10,160 bases of DNA from an uncultured Desulfovibrio sp. (GCA_947177085.1 CAMWTD010000056.1:1-10160); one strand, 5' to 3'. Positions 1-6,318 are shown, counted from the stretch's first letter. A program made the numbers and translations. The notes: a model not told the origin generated them from the sequence alone.

Positions 1-36
1 GTATTGTCGGCCTCCGGCCTCCGGCAGGCTGCGGGT
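1..36. other. Short gap downstream of argF with a tandem 7-bp repeat
   Basis: CCTCCGG occurs twice in tandem (11-17 and 18-24). On the minus strand this reads as two GGAGG cores, so it may be the ribosome binding region of a further minus-strand gene just outside the window, perhaps the next arginine gene. No terminator is visible after argF, which fits an operon that continues leftwards. Confidence 0.35.
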
Positions 37-1056
37 TCAGTCGGGGTATTCCAGGGGCTTTTGCGCGAGCGTCGCCACCATGCCGGCCTTGATGGTGTGC
101 AGGCGGTTTTCCGCCTCCTGAAAGACCACGCTGCGCGGGGATTCAAACACGGCGTCATCCACTTCCATGCACGAGATGCCGAAACGACGGTAAATATCCT
201 CGCCGATCTCCGTCTTGCGGTCATGGAAGGCAGGCAGGCAGTGCAGGAAGCGGCACTCGGGATTGCCCGTGAGCCGCATCACCTTTTCCGTCACCCGGTA
301 GGGCGTGAGCAGCTCGATGCGCTCCTTCCACACGGCATCGGGCTCACCCATGGAGACCCAGACATCGGTATAGAGGAAGTCGCAGCCGCGCACGCCCTCC
401 TCCACACTTTCCGTGCGGGTGATGCGCGCGCCCGTGCGCTCGCCGATGTGGCGCGCCATCTCGAAAACCTCATCCGAGGTCCAGAGCGCCCGCGGGGCCA
501 CGGAGCAAAAATCCACGCCGAGCATGGCCGAGCCCACCATGAGCGAATTGCCCATATTGTAGCGGGCGTCCCCCAGATAGGCGAGGCGCTGCCGGGCAAG
601 CGGCTTCTGGCAGGTTTCGCGCATGGTGAGCATGTCGGCGAGAAGCTGCGTTGGATGCCATTCATTGGTCAGGCCGTTCCACACGGGCACGGAGGCATAT
701 TCGGCGAGCGCCTCGACGCGGGCCTGCTCGAAGCCCCGGTACTCGATGCCGTCGAAAAAGCCCGAGAGCACCCTTGCGGTATCCGGCAGGGATTCCTTCT
801 TGCCCATCTGCGAACCCGTGGGGCCGAGATAGGTGACATGCGCGCCCTGATCGTGCGCGCCCACCTCAAAGGCGCAGCGGGTGCGCGTGGAGTCCTTCTC
901 AAACAGCAGGGCGATATTGCGCCCTTCGAGGAAGCGGGGCTCGCGCCCCGCCTTTTTGGCGGCCTTGAGGCGCGCCGCGAGGTCCAGAAGGTAGACGAGA
1001 TCTTCGGGGGTGAAGTCGATTTCCTTGAGAAAATCCCTGCCGGCAAGCCTGTTCAT
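37..1056 (-). CDS. argF: Ornithine carbamoyltransferase
   Basis: This cytosolic enzyme transfers the carbamoyl group from carbamoyl phosphate to ornithine, giving citrulline, the sixth step of arginine synthesis. The 339-residue protein shows the family motifs in order: the carbamoyl-phosphate loop STRTR at 56-60, HPTQ at 134-137, the ornithine-binding DVWVSMG at 231-237 and the catalytic HCLP at 272-275. Its length and the GSQMGKKES stretch at 81-89 match the longer OTC type (about 330-340 residues, as in E. coli ArgF and catabolic ArcB) rather than the roughly 305-residue type. I chose the ATG at 1054-1056 because GGAG lies 8 nt upstream; an in-frame ATG 30 nt further out has no such site. 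It lies 69 nt downstream of the acetyltransferase gene on the same strand, which favours the anabolic role. No arginine deiminase or carbamate kinase gene is in view. The gene family is certain; anabolic versus catabolic use is inferred. Confidence 0.96.
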   Translation of the reverse strand: MNRLAGRDFLKEIDFTPEDLVYLLDLAARLKAAKKAGREPRFLEGRNIALLFEKDSTRTRCAFEVGAHDQGAHVTYLGPTGSQMGKKESLPDTARVLSGFFDGIEYRGFEQARVEALAEYASVPVWNGLTNEWHPTQLLADMLTMRETCQKPLARQRLAYLGDARYNMGNSLMVGSAMLGVDFCSVAPRALWTSDEVFEMARHIGERTGARITRTESVEEGVRGCDFLYTDVWVSMGEPDAVWKERIELLTPYRVTEKVMRLTGNPECRFLHCLPAFHDRKTEIGEDIYRRFGISCMEVDDAVFESPRSVVFQEAENRLHTIKAGMVATLAQKPLEYPD

Positions 1057-1125
1057 GTGCGTGCTCCAATGGCCCGTGACGGCCACAAGGGGAAAGGGAT
1101 ACGGCGGCGCATGGCCGCCCGGCGC

Positions 1126-1695
1126 TCAGTCCGTGAGTGACCGGATCATGCCGATTTCGTCACAGCGATAAAACTTGGGGCACTTGCTGCACTCCACCCA
1201 GACGACGGGGGGCAGGTCTTCGCGCTCAAATTCGGTGAAGCCGCAGTTGCGGAAAAACGACGCCACAAGGGTGAACACAAAGACGCGGGGAATGCCCAGA
1301 TCCCGGCAGCGCGCAACCAGGGCGGCCACCAGCCTGCGCCCGAGGCCCCTGTCCTGGCAGGACGGATGCACCGCGATGGAGCGAATCTCCGCAAGGTCCG
1401 CCCAAAGCACATGCAGGGCTCCGCAGGCCACCACCGTCTCCGCGCCGCTTTCCGCGGCCGGGGCCGTCACAACCATGTAGTCCTGGATATGCTGGTACAG
1501 ATATTGCGGCCCCCGGGCCAGCATTACATTGGACGAGGCGTATTGGTTGATGAGCGCGGACATGCTGTGCACGTCCGAGACGCGCGCCGGGCGGATCTCC
1601 AGCTTCGTGTCCGGCGCAAGGCGCACTTCGGGCACGGTGGTGGGAACGGTGGAAGGAACACTGCCGGATTCAAAGCGCGGGATGGCGACAGGCAT
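1126..1695 (-). CDS. GNAT-family N-acetyltransferase, probable short-form N-acetylglutamate synthase
   Basis: This is a single GNAT domain of about 155 residues after a low-complexity Pro/Thr/Val-rich leader. The acetyl-CoA loop QDRGLGRRLV lies at 114-123, after the strand EIRSIAVHP at 103-111. A late FFRNCGF at 147-153 is typical of the fold. The C-terminal tail carries three cysteines (169, 172, 178; C-x2-C-x5-C) around CPKFYRCDE. From memory, this tail is seen in deltaproteobacterial GNAT proteins annotated as ArgA-like N-acetylglutamate synthases, which acetylate glutamate in the first step of arginine synthesis. The neighbour argF supports that reading. The start is uncertain: the ATG at 1693-1695 gives 189 residues with only a weak AGG 11 nt upstream. 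The same frame stays open to an ATG at 1783-1785, which would add 30 residues of poor quality and has no ribosome binding site. The GNAT fold is sure; the substrate is inferred from context. Confidence 0.85.
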   Translation of the reverse strand: MPVAIPRFESGSVPSTVPTTVPEVRLAPDTKLEIRPARVSDVHSMSALINQYASSNVMLARGPQYLYQHIQDYMVVTAPAAESGAETVVACGALHVLWADLAEIRSIAVHPSCQDRGLGRRLVAALVARCRDLGIPRVFVFTLVASFFRNCGFTEFEREDLPPVVWVECSKCPKFYRCDEIGMIRSLTD

Positions 1696-1804
1696 GGCGG
1701 AGGGACCTGCGGAAGAAAGAGTGAACGCCACGGCCAAAAGGCCAGAGCGCCCGCCAGCGCATGAACGGCCGGAAAGACCGTCCATGCGCGCCGGGCGCTG
1801 CCGT

Positions 1805-1827
1805 AAAAAGCTGTTCCTACTGGAACA
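1805..1827 (-). terminator. Intrinsic terminator candidate after grpE
   Basis: Read on the minus strand, a 6-bp stem (TGTTCC/GGAACA, positions 1827-1812) with a 4-nt loop is followed after 2 nt by five T residues (1809-1805). The stem is short, so it may be leaky. It sits 43 nt past the grpE stop codon and before the acetyltransferase gene, and would separate grpE from the acetyltransferase-argF pair. Confidence 0.55.
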
Positions 1828-1869
1828 TGGAGCGAATGTCCACCCTTCTGCGGGCCTTGCGGGCTCCCG

Positions 1870-2538
1870 CTACTGGTTGATCATCACCTTGGCGGCGCGG
1901 AGCAGGCGGTCATTGAGCTTGTAGCCGCGCTGCATGACGCGCGTCACCGAGCCGGGGGCGAGATCGGGATTGGGCTCAAAGCCCACGGCCTCGTGGACCT
2001 CGGGATTGAACTCGTCGCCCACTTCGCCGAGCGCCTTGAGGCCGTTCTTGTCCAGCGCGTCCAGTAGCAGCTTGCGCGTCATGGCGACGCCCTGAAGCAT
2101 GTCCTTGCAGGCCTCGTGCTGGCTGCCGTACTGCAGGGCAAGGTCCAGGTTGTCGAGGCTCGGCAGAAGGTCGCCGAGGACCTTTTCGGCCGCGAAGCGC
2201 ATCTGCTCCTGATGTTCGCGGGTCAGGCGCTTCTTGAAATTCTCCATTTCCGCCGCGGTGCGCAGGCGCAGCTCCTCCATCTCGGCCTTGCATCGGGCGA
2301 CGGCCTCATTCTCCTCGCCCTGGGGCTCGGGCTGCGGCGCGCTTTCGGCGTCCACGCCCGGTTCCACCACGTCGCGCACGGCATCGGCCTCATCGGCCAG
2401 ATTTGCGGCGGCGTCCTGTTCCTGCGGCGCGCCGTTTTCGGGGAAGCCGCCCTCGTGGCGCGGATGCTCCCGCTCTTCTTCGTGACGCCGCGCGTCGGGC
2501 CGGTAGGCGGTATATGGGTGCATCATATGACGCTTCAT
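1870..2538 (-). CDS. grpE: GrpE, nucleotide exchange factor for DnaK
   Basis: GrpE speeds ADP release from the DnaK chaperone in the cytoplasm. The 222-residue protein has a charged, low-complexity N-terminal part (1-75), then a long predicted helix or coiled coil (about 78-135). The compact C-terminal domain carries the family signature from EFNPEVHEAV (176-185) to VTRVMQRGYKLNDRLLRAAKV. The ATG at 2536-2538 is well supported by GAGGAGG 4-5 nt upstream. The N-terminus is rich in His, Arg and Glu: five His fall in the first 28 residues, which is unusual for GrpE. Its usual partners hrcA, dnaK and dnaJ are not beside it here. No CIRCE inverted repeat (TTAGCACTC-N9-GAGTGCTAA) is visible upstream, so HrcA control at this locus is not supported. 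The gene is divergent from hisD and is followed by a small terminator. Confidence 0.96.
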   Translation of the reverse strand: MKRHMMHPYTAYRPDARRHEEEREHPRHEGGFPENGAPQEQDAAANLADEADAVRDVVEPGVDAESAPQPEPQGEENEAVARCKAEMEELRLRTAAEMENFKKRLTREHQEQMRFAAEKVLGDLLPSLDNLDLALQYGSQHEACKDMLQGVAMTRKLLLDALDKNGLKALGEVGDEFNPEVHEAVGFEPNPDLAPGSVTRVMQRGYKLNDRLLRAAKVMINQ

Positions 2539-2603
2539 GATTCCTCCTCAAGGATGATGCGCTGACCATGCGGGGAGAGCCGCGGCCAGCGGGTACTGCT
2601 ATT

Positions 2604-2632
2604 GAGGTACTTTTGAGAAGGGCCCGTGTCAA
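2604..2632 (-). promoter_or_regulatory. Candidate promoter for grpE
   Basis: On the minus strand a perfect -35 TTGACA (2632-2627) is followed after 17 nt by a poor -10, TACCTC (2609-2604). The -35 lies in the context CTTGACA, which also resembles the -35 half of heat-shock (sigma-32) promoters. A CCTCAAT slightly further on is a loose match to the sigma-32 -10, but its spacing is too long. It is the best promoter match I see in the 178-bp divergent region for grpE; the sigma factor is undecided. Confidence 0.35.
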
Positions 2633-2661
2633 GATGCTCGGCCCGCGTCGCAAGGCGCGGC

Positions 2662-2690
2662 TCGACATTCGGCAAACATTCCTGTACACC
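2662..2690 (+). promoter_or_regulatory. Candidate promoter for the hisD-purC-fabI operon
   Basis: TCGACA (2662-2667, five of six matches to the -35 consensus) is followed by a 17-nt spacer and TACACC (2685-2690, a weak -10). A start near 2697 would leave a leader of about 20 nt before the hisD ATG, with AGGAG at 2705-2709. The call rests on spacing and position more than on the -10 match. Confidence 0.3.
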
Positions 2691-2716
2691 ACTTGCACCA
2701 TGCGAGGAGACCGTCC

Positions 2717-4039
2717 ATGACCTGCCGCCTGCTCCATCTCCAGAACGAAAAAGACTGGGCCTCAGCCTCCCAATGGCTTCAAGGCCGCACAACCCCCGAT
2801 GGCGGCGTCGAGGCCGCCGTGCGCGACATCATCGCCGCGGTGCGCGAACATGGCGACGCGGCCCTTGTGGACTATACCCGGAAATTTGACGCCCCGGAGT
2901 TCACGCCGCCCGTGCGCGTGAGCCCGCAGGAAATCGCGCGGGCGGCCGCCTCCGTATCCGTGGAAAACCGGGAATATATCTGCGGGGCCGCCGCCAATAT
3001 CCGCGCCTTCCATGAGGCGCAGCTTGAGCGCTCCTGGTTCGTGACGAGGCCGGACGGCAGCATCCTCGGCCAGCGGGTGTTGCCTGTGGATGCCGTGGGC
3101 CTCTATGTGCCCGGCGGCCAGGGCGGGAACACGCCCCTTATCTCGAGCCTGCTCATGAACGCCATCCCCGCCCAGGTAGCCGGGGTCCCCCGCCTTGCCG
3201 TGTGCACGCCGCCCCGCGCCGACGGCAGTGTGGACCCACACCTGTTGGCCGCGGCGCACCTTCTGGACATCGAAGAGGTCTACCGCGTGGGGGGGGCCTG
3301 GAGCATAGCGGCGCTGGCCCTCGGCACGGAAAGCGTGACGCGCGTGGATGTTATCGCCGGGCCAGGAAATATCTATGTCACCACGGCCAAGCGCCTGCTG
3401 CAGGGCGCGGTGGGCATCGACATGATCGCCGGCCCGAGCGAGGTGCTCATCCTGGCCGATGACAGCGCCAATGCCGCCTGGGTGGCGGCCGACATGCTCT
3501 CCCAGGCGGAGCACGACGCACTGGCCTGCGCCATCTGCGTCACCGATTCCCCGCGGCTTGCCGAGCGCCTGCCGCAGGAGCTGGAAAAGCAGTGCGCGGC
3601 GCTCCCCCGCGCGGAAATCGCGGCCCGCTCGCTCGCGGACTGGGGCTGTATCGCCGTCGTGCCCGACCTCGCGACCGCCATTGCCATTGCCAACCATGTC
3701 GCGCCGGAACACCTCGAAATCTGCACGCGCGACCCTTGGGCCGTGCTGCCGCATATCAGGCACGCGGGCGCGGCCTTCCTTGGTCAGCACAGCCCGGAAC
3801 CCGTGGGAGACTACTACGCGGGGCCCAACCATGTGTTGCCCACCCTGGGGACGGCGCGCTTTTCCTCCGCCCTGTCGGTGCAGACATTCTGCAAAAAAAC
3901 GAGTATCATTGCCGCCTCTCCCGCGTTTCTTGAAAAAAATGGCGAAGCCATCACCGCGCTCGCGCGCCTGGAAGGGCTGGAGGCACACGCCCGCTCGGTG
4001 GAGGCCCGTCGCAGGCGTGGCGGCGCTGCCCGGAACTAG
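2717..4039 (+). CDS. hisD: Histidinol dehydrogenase
   Basis: HisD is a zinc enzyme that oxidises L-histidinol twice with NAD, through histidinal, to give histidine, the last step of the pathway. The 440-residue length is normal for the family. Visible motifs are GLYVPGG at 128-134, GPGNIYV at 215-221, zinc-site residues Gln263 and His266 in SQAEHD, and the catalytic pair Glu331-His332 in HVAPEHLE. The remaining zinc ligands are Asp365 in EPVGDYYAGPNH and His424 in EGLEAHARSV. The ATG at 2717 is chosen because AGGAG lies 7 nt upstream; an in-frame ATG 24 nt earlier has none. One oddity: VGGAWSIAALA at 191-201 has Trp195 where E. coli HisD has the NAD-contacting Gln188 (usual motif GGAQAIAALA). 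It is the first gene of the hisD-purC-fabI cluster and is divergent from grpE; other his genes are not in this window. Confidence 0.97.
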   Translation: MTCRLLHLQNEKDWASASQWLQGRTTPDGGVEAAVRDIIAAVREHGDAALVDYTRKFDAPEFTPPVRVSPQEIARAAASVSVENREYICGAAANIRAFHEAQLERSWFVTRPDGSILGQRVLPVDAVGLYVPGGQGGNTPLISSLLMNAIPAQVAGVPRLAVCTPPRADGSVDPHLLAAAHLLDIEEVYRVGGAWSIAALALGTESVTRVDVIAGPGNIYVTTAKRLLQGAVGIDMIAGPSEVLILADDSANAAWVAADMLSQAEHDALACAICVTDSPRLAERLPQELEKQCAALPRAEIAARSLADWGCIAVVPDLATAIAIANHVAPEHLEICTRDPWAVLPHIRHAGAAFLGQHSPEPVGDYYAGPNHVLPTLGTARFSSALSVQTFCKKTSIIAASPAFLEKNGEAITALARLEGLEAHARSVEARRRRGGAARN

Positions 4040-4072
4040 CGCGCCAATGGCGCATCCCCGCAAGGAGCTTCC

Positions 4073-4954
4073 ATGAAAATTGTCACAAAGACGGACATCA
4101 GCGCCTATCCCCTGCTGTCGCGCGGCAAGGTTCGCGACATCTATGAGGTTGACGAAGACACCCTGCTCATCGTCACCACGGACCGCATGTCCGCCTTTGA
4201 CGTCATCATGGCCGAGCCTATCCCGTACAAGGGCGTCATTCTCAACAAGATCACCCTGTTCTGGATGCGGAAATTTGAGGACATCATCCCCAACCATATC
4301 CTTGAGAGCGATGTGGACCGCTTCCCCCAGGCGCTCGCCCCGTGGAAGGACGAGCTCGAGGGTCGCGCCGTGCTCGTGCGCAAGGCCCGGCCGCTTCCCG
4401 TGGAATGTATCGTGCGCGGCTATATTACGGGTTCGGGCCTCAAGAGCTACGAGGCCACGGGCATGATCTGCGGCCACAAGCTCCCCGCGGGCCTGCGCGA
4501 GGCCGACCGGCTGGACCCGGCCATTTTCACGCCGTCCACCAAGGCGGAGCTCGGCAAGCACGATGAAAACATCACGCTTGCCCAGGCGGCCGCGCTGCTT
4601 GGCGACGAAACGGCCAGGGTCGTCTCCGAGCTGTCGCTCGAGCTCTACAATGCGGGCCGCGCCCATGCCGCCGGGCGGGGCATCATCGTGGCCGACACCA
4701 AGTTCGAGTTCGGCTTCATCAACGGGACCCTGCACCTTATCGACGAGGTGCTCACGCCGGATTCATCCCGCTTCTGGCCCGAAGCCACCTATGCGCCCGG
4801 CAAGGTGCAACCCAGCTTTGACAAGCAATTCCTGCGCAACTGGCTGAACGCCCAGCCGTGGAACAAGGAACCGCCGCCGCCCGCCCTCCCCCAGGACGTC
4901 ATTGACGCCACGGCGAAACGCTATCAGGAAGCCTACGATATTCTGACCAAGTGA
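4073..4954 (+). CDS. purC: Phosphoribosylaminoimidazole-succinocarboxamide synthase (SAICAR synthetase)
   Basis: PurC uses ATP to join aspartate to CAIR, forming SAICAR in purine synthesis in the cytosol. The 293-residue protein is of the longer, Ade1-like type (E. coli PurC is about 237 residues). Motifs seen are the nucleotide loop RGKVRDIY at 17-24, DRMSAFDV at 37-44, and VECIVRGYITGSG at 110-122. Further on come the substrate-site stretch TPSTKAELGKHDENI at 153-167, DTKFEFGF at 208-215 and IDEVLTPDSSRFWP at 223-236. The start is well supported: AAGGAG at 4062-4067 is 5 nt before the ATG. It begins 33 nt after hisD, so the two are probably cotranscribed. A metabolic link exists: AICAR, two steps after SAICAR, is also the by-product of histidine synthesis. 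Confidence 0.97.
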   Translation: MKIVTKTDISAYPLLSRGKVRDIYEVDEDTLLIVTTDRMSAFDVIMAEPIPYKGVILNKITLFWMRKFEDIIPNHILESDVDRFPQALAPWKDELEGRAVLVRKARPLPVECIVRGYITGSGLKSYEATGMICGHKLPAGLREADRLDPAIFTPSTKAELGKHDENITLAQAAALLGDETARVVSELSLELYNAGRAHAAGRGIIVADTKFEFGFINGTLHLIDEVLTPDSSRFWPEATYAPGKVQPSFDKQFLRNWLNAQPWNKEPPPPALPQDVIDATAKRYQEAYDILTK

Positions 4955-4999
4955 CGCGGGCGTGCCCGGAGCCGCCGGCCAAGCGCCAAAGGAGGAAAC

Positions 5000-5767
5000 A
5001 TGCTGCTTGAAGGAAAGAAAGCCCTGATCATGGGCCTCGCGAACAACAGAAGCATTGCCTGGGGCATCGCCTCCAGCCTGAAGGCCCACGGTGCGCGCCT
5101 TGCCTTCAACTATGTGGGCGACGCCATCAAGAAGCGTGTGGAACCGCTGAGCGCGGAACTTGGGGGGGAATTCACCTTCCAGTGCGACGTCACCGACGAC
5201 GCGCAGATCGCCAATGCCGCGGCCCTCGTCAAGGAGCACTGGGGCGGCCTCGACATCCTCGTCCATTCGCTCGCCTTCGCCAACCGCGAGGATCTCGTGG
5301 GGCGCTTCATCGACACGTCGCGCGAGGGTTTCAGGCTGGCGCTGGATATTTCCGCCTATTCGCTTACCGGGCTGTGCCGGGCCTTCGAGCCGCTCTTCAC
5401 CGAAAACGCGTCGGTCATTTCCATGACCTATCTCGGCTCCACGCGCATCATCCCGGGCTACAATGTCATGGGCGTGGCCAAGGCCGCCCTGGAGGCCTCG
5501 GTGCGCTATCTTGCCTATGACCTCGGGCCCAAGGGCGTGCGCGTCAACGCCATCAGCGCCGGCCCCATCAAGACGCTGGCCGCCTCCGCCGTGTCCAGCC
5601 TCAAGGACATTTTCACCCATGTGGAGGCCAATTCCCCCCTGCGCCGCAACGTGAGCACCATGGATGTGGGCGGAACGGCGGTCTTTCTGGCGTCCGAGCT
5701 TTCCCGCGGCGTTACCGGCGCCACCATCTATGTGGACAGCGGCTTCAACCAGATCGGGGCGGCCTAG
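5000..5767 (+). CDS. fabI: Enoyl-[acyl-carrier-protein] reductase, FabI type
   Basis: FabI reduces trans-2-enoyl-ACP with NAD(P)H, the last step of each fatty acid elongation cycle. The 255-residue protein is a short-chain dehydrogenase-like reductase. The N-terminal cofactor loop is GLANNRSIAWGIA at 12-24. The active site has Tyr144 in SMTYLGS and the catalytic Tyr154 and Lys161 spaced Y-x6-K in YNVMGVAK. RVNAISAGPIKTLAAS at 181-196 and VDSGFN near the C-terminus are also family hallmarks. AAAGGAGG ends 5 nt before the ATG at 5000. It starts 45 nt after purC and is followed within 10 nt by an intrinsic terminator, so it is the last gene of the hisD-purC-fabI unit. Ala92 stands at the position of E. 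coli Gly93 and is a common natural variant. Confidence 0.97.
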   Translation: MLLEGKKALIMGLANNRSIAWGIASSLKAHGARLAFNYVGDAIKKRVEPLSAELGGEFTFQCDVTDDAQIANAAALVKEHWGGLDILVHSLAFANREDLVGRFIDTSREGFRLALDISAYSLTGLCRAFEPLFTENASVISMTYLGSTRIIPGYNVMGVAKAALEASVRYLAYDLGPKGVRVNAISAGPIKTLAASAVSSLKDIFTHVEANSPLRRNVSTMDVGGTAVFLASELSRGVTGATIYVDSGFNQIGAA

Positions 5768-5774
5768 TGATATT

Positions 5775-5806
5775 CGCGGCGGGCGTGCTGTCCCGCCGCG
5801 TCTTTT
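5775..5806 (+). terminator. Intrinsic terminator of the hisD-purC-fabI operon
   Basis: A perfect 9-bp GC-rich stem (CGCGGCGGG at 5775-5783 with CCCGCCGCG at 5792-5800) and an 8-nt loop are followed by TCTTTT. It begins 7 nt after the fabI stop codon. Confidence 0.9.
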
Positions 5807-5827
5807 GAACGGCAAAACGCACTCAAC

Positions 5828-5842
5828 GGCGCTCTTAGCGCC
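5828..5842 (+). other. Hairpin just upstream of a small membrane-protein gene
   Basis: A perfect 6-bp inverted repeat GGCGCT/AGCGCC around a 3-nt loop lies 2 nt before the purine-rich ribosome binding site (GGGGA, 5845-5849) of the next small gene. It could be a translational control stem, an operator-like palindrome or chance in GC-rich DNA. There is no T-run, so it is not a terminator. Confidence 0.35.
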
Positions 5843-5856
5843 ATGGGGAATACGCC

Positions 5857-5985
5857 GTGGACTATGTCAACGCCATCGGCATTGCCCTTTTCGCCCTCTT
5901 CGGGCTCTGGGCCTTCCAGAAAGGTGCTGAGGCGCGCAAGGTGAAACGCCCGCCCGAGGAGCGCCGCAAGGACGATCAGGAATAA
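5857..5985 (+). CDS. Very small single-span membrane protein, unknown function
   Basis: A 42-codon open frame starts with GTG at 5857, with GGGGA 7 nt upstream, and ends in TAA. Residues 5-20 form one hydrophobic segment (Ala, Ile, Leu, Phe and Trp). After Gln21-Lys22 comes a strongly charged tail rich in Lys, Arg, Glu and Asp to the end. The positive residues just after the segment suggest a cytoplasmic C-terminus. I do not recognise a family. The size and layout recall CcoQ/FixQ-type small subunits and other tiny membrane helpers, but nothing beyond topology supports that. It lies after the fabI terminator and before a second gene of the same type. The coding call rests on the ribosome binding site, the clean hydrophobic-then-charged pattern and the adjacent similar gene; no alternative ATG is in frame upstream. 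Confidence 0.6.
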   Translation: MDYVNAIGIALFALFGLWAFQKGAEARKVKRPPEERRKDDQE

Positions 5986-5989
5986 GCGC

Positions 5990-6008
5990 CAGGCCGGACG
6001 CCTGTTTT
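5990..6008 (+). terminator. Weak terminator-like hairpin between two small genes
   Basis: A 5-bp stem CAGGC/GCCTG with a 5-nt loop is followed directly by TTTT. It starts 5 nt after the stop codon of the first small membrane protein gene. It may partly end that transcript, or be chance. Confidence 0.3.
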
Positions 6009-6038
6009 AGGGGAATCCCACCCGCGCGGGGAGGCAGC

Positions 6039-6218
6039 ATGCTCTGGAGCATTCTTGTCATTGCGTTCGTCATCGGGCTCGCGTGGCTCATCCGCAAGGG
6101 CGTCAAGGGCACGCCCTTTGCTCACCGTTGCCCCTGTACGCCCTATGTGGCGCACCTGAAATGGCGTGAAAAAAGCGACGAGCCCCCGGAGGGCAAGAAC
6201 CCCGAACAGTTGTGGTAA
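6039..6218 (+). CDS. Small single-span membrane protein with a CPC motif, unknown function
   Basis: A 59-residue open frame starts at the ATG at 6039, with a strong GGGGAGG 4 nt upstream, and ends in TAA. Residues 2-18 form one hydrophobic segment (Leu, Trp, Ile, Val, Phe and Gly), followed by Arg19-Lys20. By the positive-inside rule the rest should be cytoplasmic. The soluble part contains HRCPCTPY at 29-36, with Cys31 and Cys33 spaced C-P-C, then a charged Pro-rich tail ending in Leu-Trp. The two close cysteines could bind a metal or be redox active, but two alone prove neither. It lies 53 nt after the other small membrane protein gene and upstream of tRNA-Ser. I do not recognise the family. 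The strong ribosome binding site and membrane-anchor pattern make it a likely real gene. Confidence 0.7.
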   Translation: MLWSILVIAFVIGLAWLIRKGVKGTPFAHRCPCTPYVAHLKWREKSDEPPEGKNPEQLW

Positions 6219-6289
6219 GTCGCGAAACGCTTGAGCGCCGGGCGGAAAGAACGGACCCGCGCCAGCGTTTTAAGATGCGCGCTGAAGGC

Positions 6290-6318
6290 TTGCGCTCCGG
6301 GGCAAAGTGGTGTAGATA
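6290..6318 (+). promoter_or_regulatory. Candidate promoter for tRNA-Ser
   Basis: TTGCGC (6290-6295) and TAGATA (6313-6318) are separated by exactly 17 nt. Transcription from about 6325 would leave a leader of roughly 20 nt before the tRNA. Both boxes are imperfect matches. Confidence 0.45.

Noticed and set aside
1103..1119. Hairpin GGCGGC/GCCGCC between the acetyltransferase and argF as a terminator
   Set aside because: The 6-bp stem is not followed by a T-run on the minus strand (CCCTTTCCCC only), and most of the gap would suit an operon. It may be chance in GC-rich DNA.
2539..2716. CIRCE operator (HrcA site) upstream of grpE
   Set aside because: No TTAGCACTC/GAGTGCTAA inverted repeat or close variant is present in the divergent region.
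2762..4735. A 657-codon open frame on the minus strand, antisense to hisD and purC
   Set aside because: It lies over two certain genes and has no ribosome binding site or recognisable domain. Long antisense frames are expected in GC-rich DNA with strong third-position bias. Similar shadows occur over argF (4-1140, plus) and fabI (4763-5815, minus).
5270..5284. FabI Ala92 at the E. coli Gly93 position as a sign of triclosan resistance
   Set aside because: Ala is the normal residue here in FabI proteins that are triclosan sensitive, such as those of Staphylococcus aureus and Bacillus subtilis, so no resistance can be read from it.
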